Shown here one piece after another: positions 1 through 7,591 of a DNA stretch of 64,000 nucleotides; the stretch's first letter is position 1; every line of letters begins with the position of its first letter. The notes below the pieces were generated by a model that had not been told where the DNA came from, made no database searches, and worked only from the letters and a program-made list of their open reading frames with translations. The stretch comes from Ornithinibacillus caprae (GTDB taxonomy: Bacteria > Bacillota > Bacilli > Bacillales > Amphibacillaceae), in the NCBI RefSeq assembly GCF_009728145.1, contig NZ_WOCA01000002.1, positions 1 through 64,000 on the forward strand, read 5' to 3'. Made by a program: the position numbers and the translations under genes.

Positions 1-421
1 ACAGAGACCTGGTATTACCAAGCAGTCCTTAAAGGATATTTTGATGAGGAAGGGGTAGGTCATACCGATAATATCTCGAAATCAATAGAGTATAGTAGGG
101 TAGACACCCGACCAGGATCTGTAGTAACAACTGCCGAAGATTTAATGAAAAACAACTATGAGAAGTTGATAAAAGAAGGAAAGGCACCAGAAGGGAGTAC
201 GTACCTTGAATCGACAACAAAGAGTTATGTGAATGGGGAAGAGATTACAAATCGAATCCATTCGACTGGAGTGTTGAATGAGCATCAAATGCTTGGACCA
301 ATCACAAGTACGAGTGCTTACAGAGCTAAGGAAGACGTGCAACGAAATAGTTCGTATGCTACACTAGCAGCACATCGTAATGGACCAATGCCTGTGATGG
401 ATTCGTTTAATTCAGCGCAAG
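1..421 (+). repeat. 421-bp direct repeat, copy 1 (toxin conserved region)
   Basis: Identical by eye, base for base, to 3608-4028. Divergence begins at base 422 versus 4029, where the variable tips start. Copy 1 is in the continuous toxin frame entering from outside the window. Confidence 0.95.
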
Positions 422-1116
422 TAAATATAGGCAAAACAACTGTAAATACCCCTGTTAATTCAAGTGTAAAAGATAAGACAGAGGAGAAAAAATCAAAGTC
501 CAAAGGATTATTTGGAAATATTATTTCTTCCGTTAAAAAAACGGTGAAAAAAGCAGCCCCTGCTATATCAACTGGTCTCGATCTTGTGCCGATTGTCGGA
601 AATGTAAAAAGTGGCCTTGAGGCAATTGTCGGAAAAGACTTGGTAACAGGGGAGAAATTATCACCAGCTGTACGAGCCGCAGCCGCAACGGGTGTGTTTA
701 CAGGCGGATCTTCTAAAGTAATTGCGAAGACAGCTATTAAAGCTGGGTCTAAGTTGAGTTCTAATGTGAGTAAGAAACTTACTAAGGGTACAGAAAAAAC
801 TTATCAGACATATACAAAAACTAATCCAAAAACTGGAGAAGTATACACTGGTAGAACAAGTGGTACAGGAACTCCTTTAGAAAATATCGCAAAGCGAGAT
901 GCTAATCACCATATGAATAAAGAAGGGTTTGGGCCAGCAATACGTGACAAATCTTCAACAAATAAAGATGCTATCCGTGGAAGAGAACAGCAACTTATTG
1001 ACCTCAATGGTGGTGCAAAATCGACTCGTGGTACTTCTGGTAATAAAATTAATGGAATATCAGATAGTAACCCTAATAAACAAAAGTATATAGATGCAGC
1101 GAATAAGGAGTGGTAA
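1..1116 (+). CDS. Polymorphic toxin, C-terminal part (5' end outside window), PT-TG pre-toxin region and URI/GIY-YIG-like nuclease tip
   Basis: The reading frame is open from base 1, so this is the 3' end of a longer secreted toxin; the first in-frame ATG (145) is probably internal. Residues encoded by 1-421 form a conserved region repeated exactly at 3608. Next comes a Lys-rich linker, then a pre-toxin segment with DLVPIVGNVK and GKDLVTGEKLSP, matching the PT-TG type that precedes tips in Gram-positive polymorphic toxins. The last ~100 residues (VYTGRTSGTG, RDANHHMN, RGREQQLI, then a GG and NGI) resemble the Tox-URI/GIY-YIG nuclease group, so a DNA-degrading tip is inferred. The immunity gene follows after one base. 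The N-terminal delivery domains are not visible. Confidence 0.75.
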   Translation, partial: TETWYYQAVLKGYFDEEGVGHTDNISKSIEYSRVDTRPGSVVTTAEDLMKNNYEKLIKEGKAPEGSTYLESTTKSYVNGEEITNRIHSTGVLNEHQMLGPITSTSAYRAKEDVQRNSSYATLAAHRNGPMPVMDSFNSAQVNIGKTTVNTPVNSSVKDKTEEKKSKSKGLFGNIISSVKKTVKKAAPAISTGLDLVPIVGNVKSGLEAIVGKDLVTGEKLSPAVRAAAATGVFTGGSSKVIAKTAIKAGSKLSSNVSKKLTKGTEKTYQTYTKTNPKTGEVYTGRTSGTGTPLENIAKRDANHHMNKEGFGPAIRDKSSTNKDAIRGREQQLIDLNGGAKSTRGTSGNKINGISDSNPNKQKYIDAANKEW

Positions 1117-1117
1117 A

Positions 1118-1540
1118 ATGACTAAAAGAAATAGGGTAAAAATCGGTGATGTTTTTGCAATCCCTTTACCAAACAGTAAGTATGCATTTGGAAGAAGATA
1201 TAGGGATGCGTCTATCGGGATATATAAGTATATCGGGGTAGATGTAGATGATTTACCACAACAGGAAGAATACCAATTTATTGTTGGGGTATATGATGAT
1301 GTTTTGAAGTCGGGGAAATGGCCAATTGTAGATAATCGACCATTTAATAATGAAGAGGAAGAATGGCCACCCCCTTATTACATTAAAGACCCCATCACTG
1401 GGAAATATTCAATTTACCATAAAGGTCAAGACCGTAAATCGACTGAACAAGAGTGTAAGGGATTAGAAGTTGCTGCAGTTTGGGAAGCAGAACATATTAT
1501 CGATAGGATAATGGGTAGCGATAAGTGGAATAAAAATTAG
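1118..1540 (+). CDS. Imm26-like immunity protein
   Basis: 140 aa. ATG 1118 is chosen over the upstream in-frame start at 1094 because AAGGAG (1105-1110) sits 7 bases before it. The TAA of the toxin ends at 1116, so the two genes are translationally coupled. The N-terminus (KIGDVFAIPLP, then YAFGR, then IGIYKYIG) matches the pattern of immunity protein family 26 as I know it. No signal peptide is visible, as expected for a cytoplasmic protein protecting the producer from its own nuclease tip. Function is inferred from family resemblance and position. A terminator follows. Confidence 0.7.
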   Translation: MTKRNRVKIGDVFAIPLPNSKYAFGRRYRDASIGIYKYIGVDVDDLPQQEEYQFIVGVYDDVLKSGKWPIVDNRPFNNEEEEWPPPYYIKDPITGKYSIYHKGQDRKSTEQECKGLEVAAVWEAEHIIDRIMGSDKWNKN

Positions 1541-1545
1541 GATTG

Positions 1546-1583
1546 AAACCTTGATTGGCTTTATAGCCTTTCGAGGTTTTTTT
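1546..1583 (+). terminator. Cassette terminator 1
   Basis: AAACCTTGA pairs with TCGAGGTTT with a small GGC/GCC inner helix, followed by a T-run. The same element recurs after the other two immunity genes (5186 and 7279), so it marks the 3' boundary of a mobile unit. Confidence 0.8.
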
Positions 1584-2043
1584 GAACAGAGGAATTAAAA
1601 TATACTAATTTTGAATCAAAAGCTCATGATGGTTGACTGATATATGAGATTGGTTACAGTGACAATTAAATAAAAGAACCACACTTACTACTCGATTTAT
1701 ATTTGCACACGAGAATGACAAAGATCGTAGTGGTAAAGGCGGAAATACACTGATACATAAGGCAAGTGAACAAAAAAGAGATAAAGAATTTATGAATAGG
1801 ACAACATGAATGATATTTTCTCTGAAATTCATAACTCATGATGGTTGTACCGTCATGGAGTATCAAGTTAATACTTGGAATAGCTGACAAGAACGAGAAA
1901 TAGGCGAGATGACATTTTACATGGCAGGGGTAGTTATGACATGGAGTAACAAACAAACTAACGAGATCGTACATGCTCGTGGCGATAAACAATGGGTAAC
2001 GTGTAAAAGTGTTTTTTATTGACTTTGGCTCATAAATTTTGGG
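1584..2043. other. Degenerate spacer, no gene recognised
   Basis: No intact gene with a ribosome binding site is visible. A 13-bp direct repeat CTCATGATGGTTG occurs at 1623-1635 and 1835-1847. A short open stretch reading FAHENDKDRSGKGG near 1710-1760 looks protein-like but I cannot assign it. Probably a decayed insertion or gene remnant between the first immunity gene and the recombinase pseudogene. Confidence 0.4.
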
Positions 2044-2073
2044 TTGTATTTTTACAAGAGACGGTCGTATAAT
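2044..2073 (+). promoter_or_regulatory. Putative sigma-A promoter of recombinase copy 1
   Basis: TTGTAT (2044-2049) lies 18 bases before a perfect TATAAT (2068-2073). It stands upstream of the CGTTAC/GTAACG inverted repeat and the recombinase start. Confidence 0.5.
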
Positions 2074-2094
2074 ACTCGCTATTCGTCTAAAAAG

Positions 2095-2122
2095 CGTTAC
2101 GAAAATTACAATTTATGTAACG
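2095..2122. promoter_or_regulatory. Inverted repeat CGTTAC-N16-GTAACG before recombinase copy 1
   Basis: Half-sites at 2095-2100 and 2117-2122 flank an AT-rich centre. The equivalent repeat (5903-5929) precedes recombinase copy 2 at the same place. Candidate operator for the linked Xre protein, or part of a recombination site. Confidence 0.5.
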
Positions 2123-2135
2123 GGTGGGTGAGAAG

Positions 2136-2918
2136 TTGAACGTTGTTGGGTATATACGAGTTTCAACGCAAGGGCAAGCCAAAGATGGTTATAGCTTGAA
2201 ATATCAAGAAGATGAAATCAAAGCATATTGTGAAGAGAATAACTTGAACCTGATACACATTTTTAGAGATGAAGGAACCAGTGGAGCAAAACTGAACGAA
2301 GAAGCATTGGAAATAGACATGGTGGGCCTACAGGAGATGTTGGCTCACCTTTCCTTTCGTCTATCCAAGCACAGTATGTGATAGTGCTCAATACAAGCCG
2401 ATTGTGGCGGTCAGATATTGTAAAGGTGCTGATCCAACGAGAGTTGAAGAAATATGGCTGTGATATTAAAGAATTGAACAACCATCTTACAGTATCCACA
2501 AAAAAGACCCAAACGACTTTTTGGTCAACGGCTTAATGGAATTATTAGACCAATATCAACGGCTTGAAATAGCGCTAAAGCTAACGAAAGGAAGAAATAA
2601 AAAGGCAAAAGAAGGTGGATATGCAGGAGGAAGGGTAACCTTTGGATACACGAAACAAAAGGGTGAAAAGGAATTAAAATACATAATGGTCATGCAGAAG
2701 TAGTGAAACGGTTGTTTGAGCTTAAACAGATACAACATAGAAAATGGTCACTGTCTAGATTGGCAGAAGCATTAAATGATGAAGGCTATCGAACTACTCA
2801 AGGGAAAGCATTTACGAAAGTGCAAGTGAACCGAATATTAGACCGAGAAAGCTTTTATCAAGGAGTTTATACATACGGACAAATACAAGCAAATGGTAAG
2901 CATGAAGCAATAATTTAA
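2136..2918 (+). pseudogene. Serine recombinase (resolvase/recombinase family), frameshifted
   Basis: The resolvase domain starts LNVVGYIRVSTQGQ with the catalytic Ser in RVST and continues past DEGTSGAKL. Reading then breaks near 2330-2400, where LNTSRLWRSDI is in another frame. It breaks again near 2470, where one base is missing relative to copy 2 (GACATTAAGAGC), and again near 2690. The C-terminal recombinase segment resumes at VKRLFELKQ and ends at 2918. Start taken as TTG 2136 by analogy with copy 2; GTG 2124 is the alternative. At least three frame breaks make an active protein unlikely. Homologous along its length to the gene at 5945. Confidence 0.85.
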
Positions 2919-3065
2919 TTTACCACTTAAAAAAAGCACTTATTTTCTTATAGGTTACTTTGTAACGATGAAAATGGATAGGCTTTCGTACCAATGCGCA
3001 CCGCAAGGTGAACGCTCGAACTAAGGTTGCCGGCATTTTCATTTAATTGAATAGGGGATGAGAAA
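2919..3065 (+). ncRNA. IS110-type left end with probable bridge-RNA-like structure
   Basis: This spacer lies directly before an IS110-family transposase start. It contains a GNRA hairpin, GCGCACC-GCAA-GGTG..CGC (2996-3015), enclosed by a perfect 9-bp inverted repeat ATGAAAATG (2968-2976) / CATTTTCAT (3034-3042). GTTAC/GTAAC (2954-2966) is a further short palindrome. IS110-family elements are known to encode a guide (bridge) RNA in the end next to the transposase start. The assignment is by position and structure only. Confidence 0.45.
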
Positions 3066-3577
3066 ATGCATGAAAAACAGAAACACTTGTATGTTGGAGT
3101 AGACTTGCATAAACAACACCATGTGGCAGTGATTATTAATTGTTGGCAGGAGAAACTGGAGGAAATAAAGCTTGAAAATAAACCTTCCGTCTTCCCCGCG
3201 TTTTTACTGGATATTGATAAACTGATGGAAGAAGGAATGACACTTGTATTTGGTTTAGAAGATGTCGGAGGCTATGGAAGAGCGTTGGCGCAGTTTTTAA
3301 ACGACCATGGACAGGTAGTAAAAGAAGTGAATCCAGCACTTTCATACGCTGAACGAAAAAGCCATATGACCACACAAAAAAGTGACAGCTGGGATGCAGA
3401 ATGTGTGGCACGCATTTTGTTGAACCAACTGAACCATTTGCCTGACGCGAAGCCTAATGATTTATTTTGGTCGATACAACAATTGGTCACTAGAAGAAAT
3501 GCATTGGTGAAAGCTCAAGGTGAATTAAAGGACCAACTGCACACTCAATTGAGCCACCATTATCCAAAAAGCTATAG
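3066..3577 (+). pseudogene. IS110-family transposase, N-terminal fragment
   Basis: About 170 residues read as the DEDD/RuvC-like N-terminal domain of IS110 transposases: VGVDLHKQHHVAV at the start, FGLEDVGGYGRAL, KSDSWDAECVARIL and a QLV..RNALVK helix. A normal family member is about 400 aa. The C-terminal Transposase_20 domain is absent, and the frame stops just where the conserved toxin sequence of unit 2 begins. ATG 3066 is preceded by GGGGATGAG. The truncation suggests that recombination or insertion of the toxin unit removed the right half, leaving an immobile element. Confidence 0.85.
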
Positions 3578-3607
3578 GACATAACACTGTATTGGGATGA
3601 AGTCACG

Positions 3608-4028
3608 ACAGAGACCTGGTATTACCAAGCAGTCCTTAAAGGATATTTTGATGAGGAAGGGGTAGGTCATACCGATAATATCTCGAAATCAATAGAGTAT
3701 AGTAGGGTAGACACCCGACCAGGATCTGTAGTAACAACTGCCGAAGATTTAATGAAAAACAACTATGAGAAGTTGATAAAAGAAGGAAAGGCACCAGAAG
3801 GGAGTACGTACCTTGAATCGACAACAAAGAGTTATGTGAATGGGGAAGAGATTACAAATCGAATCCATTCGACTGGAGTGTTGAATGAGCATCAAATGCT
3901 TGGACCAATCACAAGTACGAGTGCTTACAGAGCTAAGGAAGACGTGCAACGAAATAGTTCGTATGCTACACTAGCAGCACATCGTAATGGACCAATGCCT
4001 GTGATGGATTCGTTTAATTCAGCGCAAG
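3608..4028 (+). repeat. 421-bp direct repeat, copy 2
   Basis: Exact copy of 1-421. The homologous reading frame extends slightly upstream to about 3578 (reading ..LYWDEVTTETWYYQ). The left boundary of copy 1 is cut by the window edge, so the true repeat may be longer. Confidence 0.95.
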
Positions 4029-4780
4029 GGAACGTAAAAAAGAATGGAGTCTTGCAAAAGGCAGGTAGTATTGTAAAAGGTGTAGCAGACTTTTTATTCC
4101 TAGATGACATTAAAACGTTAACAAGTCAAGATACGTCGCTCCTTGAAAAAGGAATGGCAGCAGCTAATTTCTTTCCTATTGGAAAGGTAGTTAAAGGGGC
4201 TAAGTTAGGGTATAACGTTATTTCGAACTCTCAAGTAATTGGAAAAGTTACTGAAGGGGTTAAAAAAGGTTGGAATAAAGCGAAAAACGCTGCCAAAACG
4301 GTTACTGATAAAACATCAAAAGCAATAAAATCAGGTGCAAACGGGATTAAAAATGCCTGGAATAAGTTGTTTGGTAAAGGTGATAGTAATAAAGCTAAGG
4401 ATGTTAAGGATGCTGTTGAGGGTAAGGATAATATCGGATGGAGTATGCCACAAGGTGGTGGAACAATAAATGGTAGAAAGTATTCAGAGCATGCCTTAGA
4501 GAGAATGGCCCCTAATACTCCAGAGGTAAGAGCTGAATTAACAACAAGGGCACATCAAAGAGCTACCCAGCAGGGATTAAAACCAGGGACTAAGGAGTAT
4601 AATGACTTTATGAAGAAACAAGTTGACCCACGAGGTATAACTCCTAGTGTAGTGGAAGATACAATTAAGTATGGGACACCGTCCCCTGGAAATACGCCAG
4701 GCACAACTGTATATCAAAGAGACCAAATTAGAGTAGTTACAAACTCTAATGGAGATGTTATTACAGTTATACCTAGATAG
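3752..4780 (+). CDS. Orphan polymorphic-toxin tip, DUF4258/BECR-like C-terminus
   Basis: The frame is open from 3578, just after the truncated transposase, but no delivery domain, signal or good ribosome binding site precedes it. ATG 3752 is therefore only the first available start, and the unit looks like a silent cassette. Up to 4028 it equals toxin 1. It then diverges into a linker with ANFFPIGKVVKG and a Lys/Ala-rich stretch. The C-terminus (SEHALERMAP, RGITPSVVEDTIKYG, VYQRDQIRVVT, GDVITVIP) resembles DUF4258-type or BECR-fold toxins, often RNases. The immunity gene is 11 bases downstream. Confidence 0.65.
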   Translation: MKNNYEKLIKEGKAPEGSTYLESTTKSYVNGEEITNRIHSTGVLNEHQMLGPITSTSAYRAKEDVQRNSSYATLAAHRNGPMPVMDSFNSAQGNVKKNGVLQKAGSIVKGVADFLFLDDIKTLTSQDTSLLEKGMAAANFFPIGKVVKGAKLGYNVISNSQVIGKVTEGVKKGWNKAKNAAKTVTDKTSKAIKSGANGIKNAWNKLFGKGDSNKAKDVKDAVEGKDNIGWSMPQGGGTINGRKYSEHALERMAPNTPEVRAELTTRAHQRATQQGLKPGTKEYNDFMKKQVDPRGITPSVVEDTIKYGTPSPGNTPGTTVYQRDQIRVVTNSNGDVITVIPR

Positions 4781-4791
4781 GAGGAATGTGG

Positions 4792-5133
4792 GTGTATATT
4801 AATTTCAATGAGTATGAAATGCTAGAATTATTTGAAAGCGATCCAGTTGTAATTGGTCAATATGAGGCAGGAAATTTCATATATAGTAAAACAGATGAAT
4901 TTGGATTTAAATTAGTATTCACAATTTCTATTTATGAAAATGAATGTATAGTTAGTCTTAGTCATCAAAGCTATAAAACTCCTATTGTAGATTATAGGTT
5001 CAAGGATGTTGTAGCTTTAGTTAAAAATGAAGATTGTCTAATACTAAAAAGAAATAACAATGAAGAATTGATTAAAGTATTTTTTAAACCTAACTTTTCT
5101 TTTAGTTTTCCTAATACATCTAATGATAGGTAA
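4792..5133 (+). CDS. Probable immunity protein for the unit-2 toxin tip
   Basis: 113 aa if started at GTG 4792, which lies 7 bases after GGAGG (4780-4784); ATG 4786 is too close to that site. Short, acidic and soluble, with no signal peptide or membrane span. Contains NEYEMLELFESDP near the N-terminus and a VFFKPNFSFSF strand at the end. I cannot name the family. The role follows from its position directly after a toxin tip and before the cassette-type terminator. Confidence 0.6.
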   Translation: MYINFNEYEMLELFESDPVVIGQYEAGNFIYSKTDEFGFKLVFTISIYENECIVSLSHQSYKTPIVDYRFKDVVALVKNEDCLILKRNNNEELIKVFFKPNFSFSFPNTSNDR

Positions 5134-5185
5134 ACTATAAGAAAAATAATTTCTATGTTATTTCATACACATGAAGAGACTTATT

Positions 5186-5226
5186 AAACCTTGATTGGCT
5201 GTGTGCCTTTCAAGGTTCTTTTTTTT
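5186..5226 (+). terminator. Cassette terminator 2
   Basis: AAACCTTGA (5186-5194) pairs with TCAAGGTT (5210-5217), followed by CTTTTTTTT. Near-identical to the terminators at 1546 and 7279. Confidence 0.85.
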
Positions 5227-5587
5227 GGGGGGGATTACCCAGTGACGAATAAACGCTTTACACCATCCCTATTAACTATAACCCTAGTAATACCAATACA
5301 ACTATGTATAAATTACTTTGTACGCACAATTAATACTTACAATTTTATAACCTATTTCCTCCAACTTATTACTTACAACAGCCCCAATATCAGCAGATAC
5401 CATCATTTTCAACTAACAAGATGTTATCTTCGCTTTCTCCTTGCCTATGAAAATATTTTGTCTACGTTAATAAATGTTGGCAACTATTTTTGAGTAAATC
5501 CGATTACTATGTCGAGAAGGTTGTCCAAGAAAAGAAAAAACCTTTGCAACTATTCCTATCGTCATTTCGATAGTTATATTACAAAGG
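5227..5587. other. Spacer after unit 2, no gene supported
   Basis: AT-rich, with a possible frame but no ribosome binding site or recognisable protein. The stretch CTTCGCTTTCTCCTTGCCT near 5430 recurs near 7522 in the corresponding spacer after unit 3. The two spacers are therefore diverged copies of one sequence. Confidence 0.5.
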
Positions 5588-5791
5588 TTAATCCTCTAAG
5601 ACCATAAGGTCTTTAAGGTCAATGTCCAATGCTCTACAAATCACTTCTAATGTCTCGAAATATGCACTGTTTACTTTGTCTGAACACAAGTGGCTAATGG
5701 TATTAGGTCTTAGCCCTGTAAGGCGTGATAGTTCACGTTGAGAAATTCCACGTTCCTTGATAATTTCATTTAAGCGTAATCGTATGGGCAT
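5588..5791 (-). CDS. Small Xre/Cro-family HTH regulator
   Basis: 67 aa, essentially one helix-turn-helix domain: LNEIIKERGISQRELSRLTGL, then PNTISHLC as recognition helix and VICRALDIDLKDLMVLE at the C-terminus. It resembles the small YozG-type Cro/CI proteins. GGAAGGGA precedes the ATG on the minus strand. It is divergent from recombinase copy 2, and the shared 153-bp region carries two inverted repeats. The likely job is repression of the recombinase promoter and of itself. A decayed homologue lies at 7592-7684 after unit 3. Confidence 0.85.
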   Translation of the reverse strand: MPIRLRLNEIIKERGISQRELSRLTGLRPNTISHLCSDKVNSAYFETLEVICRALDIDLKDLMVLED

Positions 5792-5855
5792 CGTTATTTC
5801 CCTTCCATCAATGTATTTCTACTCATTACTATACCATGTGAGAAGAAATTCGTCA

Positions 5856-5884
5856 TTGAAAGTATCGGAATACCGTTATATAAT
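5856..5884 (+). promoter_or_regulatory. Sigma-A promoter of recombinase copy 2
   Basis: TTGAAA (5856-5861), 17-base spacer, TATAAT (5879-5884): close to consensus. The -10 is covered by the CCGTTATA/TATAACGG palindrome, the position expected for repression. Confidence 0.65.
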
Positions 5885-5929
5885 AACGATATAACGGAGT
5901 AGCGTTACGATAATCTTAATTACGTAACG
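5873..5929. promoter_or_regulatory. Two inverted repeats, candidate Xre operators
   Basis: CCGTTATA (5873-5880) pairs with TATAACGG (5890-5897). CGTTAC (5903-5908) pairs with GTAACG (5924-5929). Both share a CGTTAN half-site and lie between the divergent Xre gene and the recombinase. The second is conserved before recombinase copy 1. Confidence 0.55.
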
Positions 5930-5944
5930 GAGGTGGGAATTACT

Positions 5945-6541
5945 TTGAATGTTATCGGTTATGTACGAGCCTCGACACAAGGACAAGCCAAGGATGGTTA
6001 TAGTTTGGCTTATCAGCTAGATGAAATCCAAGCATACTGTAAACAGCAAGGATGGACATTACTCCAAACCTTCTATGATGAAGGGATTAGTGGGGCGAAG
6101 ATCAATGAGGATACGTTAGAAGTCGATAGGGGAGGTTTACAGAACGTATTGCACTATCTATCTTCAAACAAAGTAGATTATGTTTTAACCTTGAATACGA
6201 GCCGATTATGGCGTTCAGACATTGTGAAGGTGCTTATCCATCGAGAGTTTAAGAAATATGGAGTGGACATTAAGAGCATTGAACAACCACAGTATAGCAT
6301 TTATAAGAAAGACCCTAGTGACCTTCTCATCAATGGGCTAATGGAACTCCTTGACCAATATCAACGCTTAGAAATTGCCATGAAATTGAGGAGAGGAAGA
6401 AACAAGAAAGCCCAACAAGGGGGCTATGCAGGTGGAAATGTGGCATTAGGCTACAAAGTAAAGAAAGGCAAGAAAGCCATTGAAGTCGATAACAGACAAG
6501 CTAGTACGGTGCAAAGAGTGTTTGAAAGACGCAAGAGATAG
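5945..6541 (+). pseudogene. Serine recombinase copy 2, C-terminally truncated
   Basis: About 198 aa from TTG 5945, preceded by GGAGG (5929-5933); GTG 5933 overlaps that site and is less likely. The resolvase domain is intact by eye: NVIGYVRASTQGQ (the catalytic Ser follows RA), DEGISGAKI, VLTLNTSRLWRSDIV and the long helix MELLDQYQRLEIA. The recombinase domain begins (GYAGGNVALGY) but at QRVFER the sequence switches to toxin-tip coding sequence in another frame. The DNA-binding C-terminus seen in copy 1 is lost, so the product probably cannot recombine DNA. Confidence 0.8.
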
Positions 6542-6782
6542 AACTAACCTTGAAAGAATGCAGAAGGGACTAGCCCCACATGGTCCAGATGGAAAATCTA
6601 TAATCCTCCATCACATGACACAAAGAAATGAAAGTTTGATAGCAGAGGTTACACAGACGTTTCATAAAGATAACAGTTCTGTAATTCACATCAATCCTAA
6701 TACTATACCTTCAGGTATAAGTAGGTCTGAGTTTAATAAATGGCGAACTGATTACTGGAAAAATAGAGCCAATGACTTTTAA
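6526..6782 (+). pseudogene. LHH-type nuclease toxin tip, remnant
   Basis: About 80 residues read in frame to the TAA: RTNLERMQKGLAPHGPDGK, then IILHHMTQR (the LHH triad of the HNH/EndoVII-type LHH nuclease family), VIHINPN and FNKWRTDYWKNRANDF, a typical complete C-terminus for that family. It is joined directly to the broken recombinase at about 6520-6530 and has no pre-toxin or delivery part. It is an orphan tip without its own start, kept beside its immunity gene. Confidence 0.75.
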
Positions 6783-6800
6783 TGTTAAAGGGGGATGGAA

Positions 6801-7271
6801 ATGAGTGTAGAAAATTATCAAAAAGCAAAGGAAATTATTTTGAGTGAAGAAGAGATTGGAGACTTTGTGGGTGGTCATACAGATGAATTAATTAGTTTGG
6901 CTGAAGAAAAATTAGGGTTAAAGTTTACTGGTTTATATTTTGATTATTTAAAGACATTTGGAGCAGGTAATTTCGGAGCGCAAGAAATATACGGAATTAT
7001 TAATGCTGATTTTGAAAATTCATCAGTTCCAGACGCTATATGGTACACTTTAACAGAACGAAGAGAAATTAATCTACCTGATAATCTGCTAGTTATATAT
7101 GATACTGGGAGTGACGAAATATTTTGTTTAGACTATAATCAACTTGATGATAATGGAGAACCAAAAGTAGTATCTTTTGTACCTGGAGTTGACTTAGAGA
7201 GTCAAACATATGAAATAATTGCTAATGACTTTGGTGATTTTTTATTAGACTTAGTTAAGCAAGAAGTATAG
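6801..7271 (+). CDS. SMI1/KNR4 (SUKH) family immunity protein
   Basis: 156 aa. ATG 6801 is preferred over ATG 6795 because the AAAGGGGG site (6787-6794) is 6 bases before it. Seen: an N-terminal helix pair (LSEEEIGDFVGG), LAEEKLGLKFTGLYFDYLKTFGAGNFGAQEIYGI, IYDTGSDEIFCLDY and VPGVD. The FxxYLxxFGxGxxxxxEIYG pattern is characteristic of SUKH proteins, a known partner class of LHH nucleases, so this is very probably the antidote to the preceding tip. Confidence 0.85.
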   Translation: MSVENYQKAKEIILSEEEIGDFVGGHTDELISLAEEKLGLKFTGLYFDYLKTFGAGNFGAQEIYGIINADFENSSVPDAIWYTLTERREINLPDNLLVIYDTGSDEIFCLDYNQLDDNGEPKVVSFVPGVDLESQTYEIIANDFGDFLLDLVKQEV

Positions 7272-7278
7272 ATTTGAA

Positions 7279-7318
7279 AAACCTTGATTGGCTATATGCC
7301 CTTCAAGGTTTCTTTTTT
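7279..7318 (+). terminator. Cassette terminator 3
   Basis: AAACCTTGA (7279-7287) pairs with TCAAGGTTT (7303-7311), then CTTTTTT. Third copy of the cassette end. Confidence 0.85.
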
Positions 7319-7591
7319 GTGTAAGGGGCTACCTATTACCGAAAAAACCGCCTGTTATTTAGAAAATAGAGATAACCCTTGTAAGCACTATGTGATGTTT
7401 TACCAAATTCTTTGGTACGTACACCACCTTTAAAACATATACCCTATTTACTTTGTCTCATTCCTTATAAATAACCTGTAAATCTTCAGTTACCACCATT
7501 CACAACCTCAAATATTTTACCTTCGCTTTCTCCTTGCCTTTTAAATTTTTCGCAACTTTTACGTACATAGAACGATAGCTACTGCGAGAGG
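7319..7591. other. Spacer after unit 3, diverged copy of 5227-5587
   Basis: No gene is visible. CTTCGCTTTCTCCTTGCCT is shared with the spacer after unit 2. The region sits between the cassette terminator and the Xre remnant, the same order as in unit 2. Confidence 0.45.

Noticed and set aside
1605-1992. Minus-strand frames of 75 and 108 aa in the unit-1 spacer
   Set aside because: No start signals, hydrophobic low-information products, no family resemblance; more likely decayed DNA.
5191-5493. 100-aa frame starting in terminator 2
   Set aside because: No ribosome binding site, begins inside a hairpin, and the product has no domain-like pattern; the homologous spacer after unit 3 does not keep the frame.
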